64,000 nucleotides of DNA from Atrichornis clamosus (lineage: Eukaryota; Chordata; Aves; Passeriformes; Menuridae). The stretch lies in the NCBI GenBank assembly GCA_013400975.1, contig WBMZ01009456.1:1-64000 (forward strand). Reading direction: 5' to 3'. Position numbers and translations under genes: made by a program. Below the pieces are notes generated by a model. The model made no database searches, had not been told where the DNA came from, and saw only the letters and a program-made list of their open reading frames with translations. Position 1 is the stretch's first letter; each line of letters starts with the position of its first letter. This document shows, in pieces, positions 25,201 through 39,496 of the stretch.

Positions 25201-27296
25201 AAACCTAATGTGGATGTACTTTTCAATTAATTGATGTTACTTACTGCAGCAATAAAAGCCTTTTACAACACCTTAGAACTAATTTAAAGAGGTAATCCTG
25301 CAAATTTAGTGCCAGCTCAAAATTTTCCTCTAAATGTACCTTGGGAAAACAAAGTTACACAACTGGAGAAAGTTTCTGAAATTTTGGACACTTATTGTCT
25401 TGGAAGAATAGTGTCTTGCTCATATTATTTTGGTCGGTTCGAGTTTTGGTGAATTCTTATCAAAGGAGTTAAAAGATTGCCAGAAAAAAGTTGTCCCCTT
25501 TCTGCCTTCTGCTTTCTCACTAGATAAAACATAGGGTCAAACATACAAGTGCTGGCTGCCCAACAACGGTGGTTCTGCACTTACTGGTTTTGAAAGCAGT
25601 CAGCTTCCTCATTTTATGTTTGACTGTAGCTATTGACTGGAGAAGTAGGAATCACAGCACGACTTGTGCTGGCTGTCCGTGAGGAGCAGACAGGGAGGGA
25701 AGGACCCCAACTCTTTACCCCCTGCTGTTTCTTCCAGTACCACCATATCCCCTTCAAACTGCTCTTTCCTAGTGTTACTCCCACTCAAAACCTTGCAATT
25801 TGCTCCTGACAGCAAAGACAATGGATGCACAGCCACCGGATCTACTGAAATAACTACTGTGGGGATGAGCAAAGGGCAGGTGAGGATTCCCAAACACTGG
25901 AAGTAAATCTGTTTTCAGCCAGCTGCAGTTGCTCTTGGGTAAATCATCTCTGAGTTTGTTCTACTTGTATGCAAAAATGGATAATGCCTTTAAGACCACT
26001 GATGTATCTGGTGAAGCCTTTTAATAAAAATTTAGTTTTTTTAATCCAGTCAAATTCAACTCTCCCCAGAAAGAGTAGTGTTTCAAATATGCTTCATGAT
26101 TCCAGTGTTAATGAGACTGAGAAAGACTAAGAGACAAGAGAGGGGAAACAAAGTGAGACTAACAGACAATAACACTTAGCAAGGATCATCCTTGAAATAA
26201 CTAAATAACTGTTACCAAGCACAACAATATCTGGAAAACTTCACCATATCAAAAGCAAAGTGAGCATATTAACCACCTTGGAAACCTATTAACAGGTAAT
26301 GCACATGAACACTGGAGAGAGAACAGAGCTGCAGCAGCAGCTGAGGAGTCTCTGCAGCAGGTTTGCACTCCTGAGCCCTGTTTCAGGGGAGGAATGAAAC
26401 AGAGGGTGTGAGGTTTAGGTCCTTGTCAGTTTACAATGTGCTATTTTTTGCTGAGCCACAGCACAGATGACCTGCATGCAACCTTCCCAAGCTATAGCTG
26501 ATAATCACCAGCATCTCAGTTATCTGGGGAAGCAGGAGAAGATTTCTGGCTGGGAAACACCTAATTGTTCACTCAGATATGTAAAATTAATTCAATATAT
26601 GAACTTACATTCCAGTGTCATACCATCTTTCCTTCTGTTACATTTTTAAAAGAAATTTAGAATGTATACTACCTGACTTCTTCAAAACCAAAGAGTTTGG
26701 GTACAAAATGAATCTTTACCTCATTTCCATTGGCAAGTTTCTGTTTCTTTAAGGCATTTGTGCAAAATATGGCTGTAAACAAAGCTAAAAACTTAAAAGA
26801 CTTTTGGATTAATTATTAATAACCATGCAAAATGTAAGGCAATATGACAGTCCAAGCAAAACTGCATGTTAGGCCGTGCTAAGCAAACAAAGATTTCAGC
26901 CAGACAATTTCAGGTTTCTCAACTTTAAGTTTGCTCCCTATTAGAATTCAGAATAAACAGAACGACAAAAGTAGGAAAGTATGTTAAATAGATGTGCAAA
27001 ATGCATGACAGATGACTCTGATGTGGTAAATAAAATATAATATCCTCAATTGCTACAGATTACTCATTCCATGAATATATGAAATACAAAATAAGAGCAG
27101 TAAATAAAACAGCAAAAAAGCCCGCTTTTCAGAATGATATGCCTTTTATAAAATAACCATCAGTGATGTGGGCAGGAAGGAAGAGGTGTATGTTACAACA
27201 GTAGCCTCTAAAGAAGAGGAAGTTCAACCTATGCTGGCTCTGAAATGATCGCTTCAGCACTGCATCTTGTCTCATGGAGCAGCCAGCTCAGTGAAA
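22291..27296. other. Unique-looking non-coding stretch, no gene seen
   Basis: This is AT-rich sequence with a 13-base T run at 22609-22621 and several short T-rich patches near 24010-24230 and 24867-24880. No open frame exceeds about 90 codons, and none has a recognisable domain. No CR1, RNA gene or promoter was recognised. Confidence 0.6.
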
Positions 27297-27446
27297 TCCT
27301 AGAATTGTTCAGGCTGAGAGGGATTTGTGGGGCACCCAAACCCCGGTAGGCACGGCCAGAGCAGGTTGTTCAGGCTCTGCTCGGCCACATCTCGAATGCC
27401 TCCAAGGACAGAGTCCACAGTTTTGCTGGGCAGCCTGGGTGCATGT
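27297..27446 (-). mobile_element. CR1 LINE 3' fragment, antisense, diverged
   Basis: Read on the plus strand this follows the antisense CR1 tail. It begins with 'cctagaattgttcaggctga', the equivalent of the terminal 'catagaatggttt' block. 'gagcaggttgttcaggctct' and 'gaatgcctccaaggacagag' follow, and then 'tgctgggcagcctgggtgc'. It is clearly diverged. A purine-rich patch (about 27450-27518) follows it on the plus strand. Opposing short open frames over the repeat are not genes. Confidence 0.75.
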
Positions 27447-30400
27447 TGCAAGGAGGAACAAGGGGTGTAGAGTGAGGGGGGAAGAAGAAAGAAATAAGGT
27501 GAAAGGGAATGGAAAAGGATTCAAGTAATTTCTAAATGCTACAGAGCAGTTTGTTTTATGCAGCTGTAACCTGATGACTTCTGTTGCTCAGACTTCACAC
27601 AGACTTTTCCTCTGATAGAGGACAAGCCAACTCTACACAGACTGATGTACAGTTTTCTTTTCTTCCATATTCCTTTTCTATAAAGTTTGCAATATCTTAC
27701 ATTCACCTTAACCTACTTGTGCTGCGACTCATTTTGTGGCTGACAAGCCACCTGGCACTTTGTTTCCTTGGTGATTTTTAAAATCGGGGCACTGAAACAT
27801 CCTTGTACTGCTCAGCACTTTGTACTCAGGCTAACAGGGTGATCCTTCAGCACGGCTGATGAACCAGAGAGCTCTTTACTTGTGGAAGCAGCAGCTATTG
27901 AAGAAAATCTCCCAGAGATTAAAAATAGCAAAGTAGGTTCTCTATCAATGAAGTCGCCCAAAAGAAGCCTTGCACCATCATGCTTTACTAATCTTCTCTT
28001 TACATGAAATCAGCAAAATAACATGAAACCAAGGCAGGAACTAAAAAACATAAGAATGTGAAGGCTAGGACAACAAAAGTGGCCATAACTAGGAAAATAA
28101 ACAACAGAAAACCAAATCAGTGATGGGAAAGAAGTAAAATTGCAGAGAAAGTGAAGAAGGTAGTTGGCATTGCAGTCCATTCTGCAGTAATTCTGTATCT
28201 CCAGAACGTGCAGCCAAGGCAGCAAATTAAAATGCACATAAGATCTGCCCTAAGCAGACCTGTTCAGGAAATAAAAACAAACACACATATGCAGCCCTTT
28301 TCAACCTAAGCTGGCTACAAACAGAAAATGAAATAAAATCCAACATCTTAGTTTCTGTCACCAGGGTTTATAATGAACACAGGCCTCTGTAAAAAATCAA
28401 CCAAAGCAGTAGAAAGAACACTGTAATAATGAGTTAATATAATCAGCACCGTGATTTTCTCCACAATAAAGCCAAGGTTTATCTTTTGGCAGAGATATAA
28501 ACCTGGCATCACTGGGGGCCAAATCCATGAAATAAACTCCCTCACCAAATGGGAAGACCACAAAGGCTCCTTCCAGGCTATGTTTTCTCTAACAAATATA
28601 AGCAATGAGACACAGAGTAGTTCTAAAGCCTAAATCAAGATACTTTGCTGCACACACTTTCACTGTGGGAAAAGAAGAAGAGAGCAAACAATGCCAGATG
28701 TTAGACACACTTGGAAAGTCCTCAGAATCTTTGGTGATGAATGACTGTAAGCACCTCTTTAGGACACAGCAGATTGTTTATTGCCTGAAGCACGAGATAC
28801 TGTTCCCCTGTGGTAATGCTTGTGTACTGCACTACCGTACCAATGAAGTTACAAAAGAGGAATTGTTTACAAAATAATTTTTTAAAAGTTGTGAGATAAG
28901 AGATTATTCAGCATACCACCGAGGGCATTATTTTGCATAGTTTATAAAATGCATAATTGTGCTAACATACCTAATTGTCAAGCCACCCTTTTGGCAAGTT
29001 AATGTGTGAGTGGGTGCCAAACAGCAGGGAATACAAAATGGAGTGAGAAAACAGTTGAGATTTGATAGTATTCTGCCTCCCATGAAAAGTGTTCTTCCAT
29101 GAAAATATGTAATATACATATGTGTATGCATTGTAACTAAGACACTGAGAAGCTTTGATAAAATTATTTTTAATATTGTCTCTTATTTTTCTAGAGTTAC
29201 TATTGGGAGAAAATAGAATAGCAAGATTTGTTTTGCAGTGTTGCTTCATATTGAGCCAGATTTAGGAAACATGGATCCAAAAACCTTGTCAGAGATTATT
29301 TTGTCTAAGATTGTTTCTATATTATTTCTGTTTTAAATTACATTTTTGCTGTTATGCCCTTATTCTTGCAGATACAGAGATTAGTGACAGAGGTAAAAAT
29401 CTCTGCCTTTGTCAGAAGCCAAGCCAAGCCATCTGGACAGTCACATCTTAAGGCAGCTTATTGTTTTAAAAGGGGTTGTCTATGCTTCTTAAAACACCTT
29501 ACTGGAAACATCAAGCCAGATTTCTAGTCCTATTTTTAGGGTTTGTTAATTTTCACTCTACCTCACTCACCTGCCAAACTCCTCTGTAGCTCTTTCAGTT
29601 CCTTCTCCCCTTTGGCTCTTTCCATCACTCCCATTACACCTACACAGGTAAACTGACTCCCAACACCTATCAAACAAGCCCAAAAAACTACCTGGGAGAG
29701 CATCAACTCCCATCTGCCAGAACCACTCCAAGGAATATGTTAACCTTTAGGTGGTGTGGCTGGTCACAGGCTGCTTCAAACCCGTGTGTTCTCCATCTTA
29801 CTCATTAAGATGGATTTTGATGTCAAGGCTCTTGACCCCCAATCCAAACACAAGAGAGTCTGAAGCACCACACAAATTTTGCAGATCTTTAGTAAAGATG
29901 TTACTGGCACACACATCAGCTGCTGTAGGTCTAGATGTGCATTTGCGTGTGTGCATGATTATATATAGGCATAAAGGACCAGAGGCACAGAGGTTTAGGA
30001 GACAGCAGGCGTGACTCACCAGCCACACATGCCAGGACCTCTGGGCCATCTAAATTCCTGGTAGCACAGAAATTGAGACAGAGGGAGGAGAACATGGGAA
30101 CACACGCACTTCCACTTCCCACCTCTCCCATCAGAGATCACTCAAACAGACATTTACAAATCTAGTTGATTCAGCAAAGGTTAAAAGTTTTCTCCATGTG
30201 CTGTACGTGTGCAGCGTGTACCTGTGTGTCCGCACAGGTGTAAGTGGGCAGATATGAGGAGTGAGGACAAGGGAGCAGTTCTTCTCTTTTGTGTCTGTCC
30301 TCTGCAGGCACATTTCTGTTCCCCCTTCCCCCAGAGCAACCTCCACTGCAGCACTAAGGCTGTAAACTCCTGTGCCAAGCCAAATGCTCTTATCTGCCCA

Positions 30401-32810
30401 AATTTTCGGGTTCTGTGCCAAAGATGCCCCAGCCAACGAAACAGTTCCCACCTATTTCAATATCCTGTTTCCACAAAAATGCCAGTTGACCCATTTTCAA
30501 AATTCTCAATCCATTATTTGCTAAACACCCTGGTTTTTATTATTATATAGCCACTGATAGAGTAATTTGTTTACACTTTTGGAGAAAAAGAATTCTCTCT
30601 TTCTCCCTTTATTTCTTTCACCTTCCATAAGCCTAATAATTTTCTCTTTCTTTCTGCCCAAATGTCTGCTAAAACATACTGACTAGCAAACAGAAAAACA
30701 TCTTTTACTTCTCTAACTTTTCAAAGTTTATTTTAAATATCTTTCTTGTAGCTCTAGAGAGGAACTATATTAGCATTATGATCACATTAATTGCAACGTT
30801 TTGCAAGCCTATAAGCAAGTATCCACAGAATTTATTTCTACCAAAAATACACTCTTACATACAGAGTTATTGCCATTTGTAAATATTGATTTATTAGGGA
30901 AAGGGTAAAGAAGTTGTTAAATATTGGGATTTAGTGATGCAGTTCAGCACTGCTTGGACTGGATCAGTTAGCAATAGGCTGGTTTCTGTCTTCTTCCAGC
31001 ACTGTCAATTTGAGTGGGTTTCATTAATTACTTAATTACATGTGTACTAAAAAGCCTTAGTTCTGTAAAATCACTTCATATATTTTACCTGTAACTGGTA
31101 GTTGGTATTACAGCATTTTCTGTTTGTGGGGTTCTAATGCCAGCAGCGCTGTAAAACTGATCATGCCTGCCAGTTTATTTGGTCTCTTTTAGAAAGTTTG
31201 GGTGGAGGGGTTCACTAGTTCAGTCCTTCTGGTGGTGTTGTAGTCATGCTTGCTTTTGCTTGCTCATGTACAATCTTTAAAAGGCTTGAAACATACGTAC
31301 GTTCATCACTTAAGTCATCTGGAATCAGTTATTTTGAAATTAAATTATAGCTACGTAACCAGCATTATTACATTTATTTTTTAACAAGCAACCAAATTCC
31401 TGAAAACAGGACAACCACCTTCCTCCAGTCCAGCTAACAGCAAAATGAACATATTCTGTTACAAAACATTTTACTTCTATTTATTGCTCGTGTAAAGAAG
31501 TAGCGCCAGTCAGAGTACAGGACTGATTTGTCCAGAAGGATCTCTTATTTTTAACAAGCATATCAACCATGCTATGAGAAATAAACAACCATACCAAACG
31601 TTCCACTGGCAACCTGTGCGAATACATCCTATCAGTCAGCTACCACCTTTGGTTTGATCTATGCCCAAGCTAATATGGCATCTCAGTAACTGATTCTCTC
31701 TCCTAGAAAGTAATCCCGAGTCCTGAATAATCACCTCTGAGCCCTGCTAGTGGAAGGGCTGAGTTAAGCACAGCTTCAATTGCAAGCACAGAAGAAATCC
31801 CCAGAAAAGCTGCTAAGACAGCGGCGAGGCCCTCCAGGCAGAGGATAGCCTTACGTACCCACTCCAGTGCCTGGACGAGCACTCTCACCACTGGAGTATT
31901 ACACAAAAGGAAAACCACTCCTCAACCGGACTCATTTCCAGCAGAAAGCAAAAGCTGCCGGTGCATGTTGGGACTGGGTTTGATCTCACTGGCATGCCAC
32001 AGGTGTGCTCCGAGAGCCCCTTCCAGACCCAGCGATCCTCAAGAGGCTTAGATGGAAATGTATCTTTTGGGGGCATTATAACTCAAGCAGACACAATGAC
32101 CAGAGAGATTGGTCTTAAAAGAAGGTGGCTGCTCCAGGAGTTTAGGAACCTACAGACCCAGGTAGTAGATGAGCAGGTTTGGGCTGTCCTAACTTATCTA
32201 CTTTTTACCAGAGCCCTTTCCTTCTATTTTTCCAGTCATCTTTAAAGATGCAGCTTTGACTATATACAAGATTAAAATTAACACATGCTTCTAACAAAAG
32301 AGAAAAAAACTGCTATTTTCATCATCATCAACAAAATTTCCATGGTGCAGTTTAGCAGCTGACTACAATCTTTGGCTTTGCTATTACTGAATTGGAGAAG
32401 AGATACCAATGATTTTTCACACTTGCACCAGTATGGAAAAAGTAAAGCTTTTAAGAGAATACTTCTTCACCCCTCAAATCCTTACCACCACAGATGCAAA
32501 CAGTTGTTATTTTTATTATAGTTAGTATATTCACTAAAATTAACAATATACCCACACTTCAAACCATATATTTGTATTTGGGGCACTTTTAATTTTATTT
32601 CAATCAATACTCCTCAGGCTCTCCTACTGCACAAAGAGATACACTCTTTTCAAAGGCTTATTTAGTTCAAAAACTCTAAGTGATCACAGCACCCAAAAAT
32701 AATTGTCATTGTACACAACCGTGTTCTAGTAGTCCTTAATTATTTTAAACCAAGTTCAGACTTGCAGCTCACTATTGTAAGTGTGTAAATCTGTTCTAGC
32801 CACAAGAGTT

Positions 32811-32829
32811 ATCCCTATGCTATAGGGAT
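32811..32829. repeat. Perfect hairpin, 8-bp stem, 3-base loop
   Basis: atccctat (32811-32818) and atagggat (32822-32829) are perfect complements around the loop gct. It is short; chance is a reasonable explanation. Confidence 0.65.
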
Positions 32830-35512
32830 TGTACTTAAGGGCTTTAAGGACCAAACCACTGGCAGCCTCTGGCTCAGCTGAACTTTGAGGATCCCTCAGT
32901 GTTGGTACTGTGAGGAGACTCCAGCCAACTCTTTAGTAATAAAACTTCCATTGGCAGCAACATTGCTACGCTCTAGGTATGACATTAGGAGAACTGTAGT
33001 TCTGTTACAACTAAGAACATTACAAGATGCTTAGGCAAACCCACTTCCTGAGCTTTAACTTAAATCATAATTAGGAGAGAACAAAAACATAGGCTAAATG
33101 CTCTGGAGAGAATTTAAATAATATTTGTTGATTTTTTTTTAGAAAAGTCATGGTTTCACTAGGAAAAGGGGCCCCTCTGGAGAACTGCTGGAAACTTGAA
33201 AGGTGAGAATGAAAAAGGAACCCAGCAAGTCATCTCAATACGGAGGGAGAGAAGAAAATTCAAGTTTAGCCTTAGACTCATATCAGTCACTCCCTCCCCA
33301 GATGAATATTTCATAATTACTTGGAAATCCTTTTTGTAAAATAATATTTCTATTTGCTTTTAAACTTCACCTGGTTAAAACTGAATTTGAAGCTAGAGGC
33401 TGACATAAATGAGTTTCCATTTAGTGATGTGAAAACAACACAATTAACACCCCTGGCTCTTTCCCCGGTCCACACTGCCCCTTGTAGTGCAGTACATTGG
33501 CACCTGCCCATCCTGTAGCACTCTACTCTGAAGTTTCCTGAAGGTAGCAGTGAATGTTTCTGTTAAAACATAGACAACAACTCTGCTCCTAAAAACAGTA
33601 ATAGCCAGGGAAACTGTAGCAGATCATATACCTGCATCCCCAGGAGTGACGAGAAAAATAACATGTATTTATAGGGGATTTTTTCCTTTTACTTTAACCA
33701 AGTCTTACATTTTTCAGAACTTTATCTTTCAAAACATCAGCTTTCCCCTCTCCCTGAGAAGAAAATAATTGTTCATCATTTTACAGCACCTTCTTCTTAG
33801 CAAAGTCAGTGCTGAATCATACTGAAGGTGACACCTTTGAAAGTTGTTTGACTGTGCACAGTTCCTGATGAATTGCTTTCTTTCATGGTGAGCTGAAAGC
33901 CAGGCTTTTGAACTGAGTTTCTAGCCATTTGCACACTCTCAGGTTCTAAATTGTACAATTTTGCTGCTTTTGACTTACAAATGGAAAAGCAACATCAAGG
34001 CAGACACCTCCATCACAGGGTCATCTGTCACTCTGCATACAATGCTAACTCTTTTTGGGAACAAGTTATGAGTGTGAGAGGACTCTGCAAATAAAGTCTG
34101 ACAAGTGGGGGCAGGAGGAGAAAGTCCACCCAATATGTATTGACATTTCCTTTTCCTCTTTTTGTTAGCAAGTTTTGTAACATAAAATCTTGCAGCAGAC
34201 AAAGAAATTTTATTGATGATGGCTATACCTCCAATCAGTTTGCTTTAAATTAATGTTATCAACTTACTAATTTGTCTATTTAAAATTTCTAAGCCTGTCA
34301 TATTTCTCAAGTTAAAAATTGGGACCTGTGGAAGGTAGTAAAAATGGATCACAGGCTTTCAAATGAATGCTAGGGCACTGAGAAAAACAGGATGGATCTT
34401 TGGGAAAAAAAAGAGACTTCTGCATTTGAGATTCCAAAAGCTTTGATGAAATCAAAACTCCTCTTTCCCACTCTTATACCTTTTTTTTTTTTTGCCTATC
34501 CCTCTAAATTTACAGTACAACAATCATGATAAAAATTATTTTTATACTTATCTTTTGCAATTCAATACTTAGGGTTAGGCTTTGTTTTGTTTTCCTTTTA
34601 CAGGTATAGGATAAGAAAAAACAAGGAAAAAAGAAGAAAGCATCTTTGCTTTATTTGCTTGGTAAGCATCATATCTCATATATGTATGATACATTTTTAC
34701 AATTTAGAATAAGATATTCCATATGAAAACACCCTGAAAGAAAACAAATAATTGTTCTCTCTGAGAACTCAGAAGACATATGTAAAATCATGCCTCCTGT
34801 ATGCAGCAGAAATAACTGACATATCATCAGAACAAAACAATATATAGATGGAAAAAATCTTCCTCTGGAGATCAAGCAGAAGCAAGAACATAAAAAACTT
34901 ATTTCCTTTCTTTTTTTTTTTCAAATAAAGCCTTTTTTTATTCCAATGGTTGCTTAATATTAAAATGTAAAAGAAATTCACTTAAGAGGGACCAGAAATA
35001 ATAACTACTTTCCACCTGGCCACATTAATCGTTCATTCTATTCTGCTCAGCAGCAGAGGAAGAGAGGAAAATCCCTATTGGTTTACCCTATGGACTGATG
35101 TTTATTGGTACATTCCTAGGAGATGCACATATAAACACCCTCAGTTTGAAGTCAGGTTTTCCCCTTCCTATCAAAGGCCCTTAATTCCTGTACTATTCCA
35201 AACAGGTTAGGTCCCTACCACGACTTCACAACAAAATTGCATTTAAAAAAATCACATTATCAGTCTGTGATGGCCACATTCTGAATACAGTCATCAGTCT
35301 GGGTCCCCAGGTGAGACCCAGGTGTTAACCTGACCATTCCCAAATTCTACCTTGAAGTTATAAATGAATATGCAAAACAGTGGAGATGTCTCTTTCAGTC
35401 ATTAATTTAGGCATCCACAGTCATCTTGGCTATTTTCTGAAAGCAGGTTCTGGGGCATTTCTGGTTGACTGGCTGGAGTGTGTTGCAGGGCCTGTGGCAA
35501 GTTCTTTTGTAT

Positions 35513-35530
35513 ATCATCATCATCATCATC
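35513..35530. repeat. (ATC)6 microsatellite
   Basis: Six perfect copies of ATC. It lies inside a short open frame (35380-35700, +), where it would encode a run of histidines; that frame has no other recognisable feature. Confidence 0.9.
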
Positions 35531-36193
35531 CCTATTCTTTTTCCTTCTGGAAATCTACCTACATTTGTTTTGTATTTAAGACTATTCCAGCTCATTTGGA
35601 AGCACTTTCTGAAGCTGAAGTCGTGACTGCTTTTCTGGGGCTTGATCAGCTTTGGTATATTACAGAAATACCCAGGGGCACAGACCTACACAACCTCTAG
35701 CATGCTGTCTATTTGCATTGTCTAAAGGTCCCCCACAGTAAAAGGAGGCCATAGCCATGCTACCAGCAAATATTTCTGTCAGGCACAGCTGTGAGTTAAG
35801 GGGTTTAGATACATCATTAAGAATACCATTACACCAAGCACACCTGCATTCAATTCTCTAAATAAGAGAGATAAGAGTACATAGAGTACCAGCTATAGAG
35901 AGATTACACACACCCCACAATATATGTAGTTATCAGTTACTCTAAAAGAAATTATAACAATAAAGAAATATTTGAGCTGATAATTTTAGTAAAAGCTTTA
36001 GAAAGCAATGTAATAATTTAGGAAAAGTTACCTGTGGAAGAGCCCCCACCTTACTTCCAAGCCTAACAGAACTGAGTACACAACTACTGTGATGCAGAGG
36101 GTGGGTTGGACACATGACCCCTCTGCAAACACTTTTCCAATGGCTGGAACACATGCAACACAGTCTAAAGTCAGAGACTAAACTATGCCCCTC

Positions 36194-36217
36194 GATTAAA
36201 ACCTCAGAGTTTTAATC
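36194..36217. repeat. Perfect hairpin, 9-bp stem, 6-base loop
   Basis: gattaaaac (36194-36202) is complementary to gttttaatc (36209-36217), with loop ctcaga. No associated gene was seen. Confidence 0.7.
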
Positions 36218-38989
36218 CATCTCCCATATCCATGTATTTTGCATCTCTTCCCCCATCCTTATTTTGCTCAGGGTTGTTCATGGTGCTTGGCAAAGGGAGA
36301 CTTGCTTTCCATAAACTGATTGCATCTGTTCTGGTCTCCCTTAAGTTTACTATTTTTGATATACTGCAAAATTGCTTATTGTAAAAAGTGTCTATTAATT
36401 ATATTCACAGCACATCAGAAAACTTGGTGAAAGTCACACCTACACACAGCATGGCATATTTCAAAAAAATGATGAAGAGGACCCCGCTTCACAAACATTT
36501 AATGAAGGTTTTCTGACAGCTTGGTGGAAGACTCCCAGAACAGCTCTCGTGCGAAGAGCTTTCAACTCACGCGCAAGTCATGAGGACTTAAAGACCCCTC
36601 ATAACAGTGCCAAGAGCAGCACACCAGAAAGCACGTAATCATTTCTTTAGCAGGGATAATTATCCCAGAAGGAAATGGAGTTTAGAGATGCTCTGCGTAG
36701 TCTTTTAGATACAAACTTTGATGTCAACTTTTCTTCTCACTGAATAATGTCACTGTTAAGCAGACAGAGCCTTTTTTACAGCATTAGGAAAGATCTGGAC
36801 CTAACTATCATTTCAACAAGGCTACAGAATTTTGATAATAACAATTACTTAATAATAGATTAAATTTGTTAAATTTTCTATGACCCAAAAGAAACAGATT
36901 AAATTCAGACTGATTTCAGAGCAAAATTTATGAGATACACTAATTTTAATACAAGATATAAAAGCAAGAAAAGGCAAGAATAGCAATACCCAATGACAAA
37001 ATCCTTCAATAAATATGTTTAGAAATACTCAGACATAGATTACCAAGTTAACAGAATTTAAAATTTGACAAAACTGAGAATTCTTAAGAAATGTTGTATT
37101 TTTTTTTTATACACTAGCATGGAGCATATTCTTTCTTCAAAATGTCTATGCAAAAATGTTTCATCAGATTCCACTTGGAGAATAATAAATTCCACAAGTT
37201 CTTCATGTTTGCAAGGATGATAATATACAGTTAACAGCAAGTTTAACATGCAATCCTTAACCTGAGACAGAGAAAAAATAACTTCAAATCATTCAGAAGA
37301 GGTCAAAGAAGAAAGACTGCAATTTTATGTTTCATCTACAAGGCATTCTTTTCCTTACTGAGAACTCTTTAATAAAAAAACAAAACCAGCTTTTAACAAA
37401 ATCCATACCTGAGATTTAAATCTGTGCCTGGAACACATCAGTGACTTTTTAGTATTGTTTATGTGGTTTTAATGAGATCACATTTAGGTAACTGATTAAA
37501 AAGTAAATAGGAGGAAGTAATCTTAGGAACTCTTAGTATTGTAATGTGGTTAAAAATCTTGAGGCAGATCCCTGCAGTAGAGGCTTTGGAGACAGCTCTT
37601 TTAATCACTTTCCTGTTGGGTTTAGGTGGGATGCCATGGAGTGGTGATGCAAAAGAACACATCCTTACCCTCATTGAAATAGTAATTAGCCAACTTTAAA
37701 ACATTTAACTGCTCAGATAAAAGCACTAGTACTTTTCATCAAATCCTTACACACCAAGTCCTTCACCAAAAAAGTCACAGGCAAGAAAATGAACACATTA
37801 GGTTTATGAGATAGTGAAAATATTTCTGTAAATGCTTAGTACAAACGAAACCAAACCAGAGGCTGTGTTCAGCATCAGGTACCATATTTCCTAATTCCTT
37901 CAATGCCTTGTAAGCATTTAATATGCTCAAAAACTTGGTCATGCATTGAACACCCCAAATAACTCAAACTGCAAATGCTTAAGTAACTGATGCTTAAATT
38001 AATTCAGTTGCCTCTGTCTCCAGAGCCCAAAGAGCCCAAAAGAAAGCAAAGCTATTTTTAAATGTGTTTGTATGTGAAAGACTGACGTTTTGTGAATTTT
38101 CCTAATATTTATTTTAATCCCATCTAGAGCAGTAAAGTCCCAAAGTTATAAGAAAAAAAAACTTAAGAATTTTTTTCTAAACTTAGAAAAGTTTCACCAG
38201 AATATTTGGGAGGGAAGGAAAAAAAACCCACCAACACCCAGAAAAGTGCTTTCTTTATTTTCCAAATATTTCTTATAAAATAAGCTGTAACATATGCTAG
38301 GTACATAAAGAGCCAAAATCAAAAACATTTCTCATTTAACATTCTAAAACTGCTGGTCACTGCTTAGGTCTTCATTTCCATTTGTGCAACATGCCTGAGT
38401 GCCAAGATAAAAAGCAATACCATATGTCAAAATAAAGCTTTAGAAATAACTGTAGTGGAGGGGGATATCCTTCATTAATTTCAATTGTGCAGAGATTTTT
38501 CTTACATTTACTTGGATAATTATGAGCATATCTGTAACTGGCCAACAAAAAGAAGAAGAAACATCTCAGGTAAATTCCTGATGCCAGCAGTACTCTTTAA
38601 TTGACTCTGACATAATGGCAAATTCTTGCACCTACAAACAGTGTATCCAAAAAAGTGAAGCACAAAGGGGTGCTTACCTTCTCAGAATAAAACGCTAGTT
38701 GAATTTTTTTTTGAAGATGCAGACTACAAGAGACAACAATAGTTGCAAAATAATGTAGCTCTTTCAAGGTTAGAATTAAGTAATTCATTTTCAATATATC
38801 ATTTCACGAAGTCAACATACTTCTTACTGCTAAATATTTTTATTTTCCTGACTGGACATAGTTTTTAAGATGTCATCCAGTTAAAAAAAAAACCAGTAGG
38901 GTGGGGGAATTCGTTCAATGTATTTTATTTCCCAAAGTTTGGGAATATAAGACAATATTGCAACACCTGTAATAAAGCAGCAAATCCCA

Positions 38990-39496
38990 GTGAATCACTT
39001 CAGTGGAAGGAAAAGGGACTTCTCTGAAAACAAAACCGATGTCATGCAACTGACTCTTATACTCCCAAGGACGAGGAGGCATGTCCCCAGCCTGCTCTGG
39101 CTGAAGCCAGGTACCCAGACGCTCACATCCAAGCAACCCACACAGATCCATCCCTTGGATGATGAGGAACACGAAGGTGCTGGCACCCAGCCCTGCTTAC
39201 TACCAACACTTGCAGGTCTGGGGGACTCTCTCTGTACCATGCCGGAGCCCACTGGAGTGACTCTCCTTCCTAAGGCCAAGGATTTCCACGCTAGCTCCCC
39301 CCTGGGTAGCCAGAAAAGCAGCACACGGGGCACAGGCAATGCTCATGACTTACAGACCGGCTGGCACTGCACCCATACCTACTGCCACTCCCACAGCCCT
39401 TCTCCAGCATCTGCTCCTCCTGCAATTCCACACTGGCCCAGAACCACCACCCTTGCCACAGCACTCCTGTTAGCACTCTCTGCAAGACACTCTTGA
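38990..39496 (+). other. GC-richer open segment, 168 codons, unsupported as a gene
   Basis: This is the longest open frame of the window, with an ATG at 38990. The predicted product is rich in H, P, S, T and L, has no recognisable domain, and shows no signal peptide or membrane segment. A 114-codon frame on the opposite strand (38995-39339) covers much of the same DNA. That is expected when local GC content rises and stop codons become rare. I see no upstream promoter or polyadenylation context that singles it out. It could be a chance frame, an exon of an unrecognised non-coding transcript, or an old repeat I do not know. Confidence 0.12.

Larger units (their letters stand above)
27447..38989. 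other. CR1-free non-coding stretch, no gene seen
   Basis: About 11.5 kb with no CR1 or other transposon that I recognise. It begins with a purine-rich patch (27450-27518). It contains a relatively GC-richer island near 31690-32240, a short hairpin at 32811-32829, a (ATC)6 run at 35513-35530 and a hairpin at 36194-36217. Open frames near 30131-30550 overlap each other on opposite strands and show no known domain. No RNA gene or promoter was recognised. Confidence 0.6.

Noticed and set aside
30131..30550. 106-codon minus and 113-codon plus frames
   Set aside because: Mutually overlapping, low-complexity translations with no recognisable motif; best explained by locally fewer stop codons.
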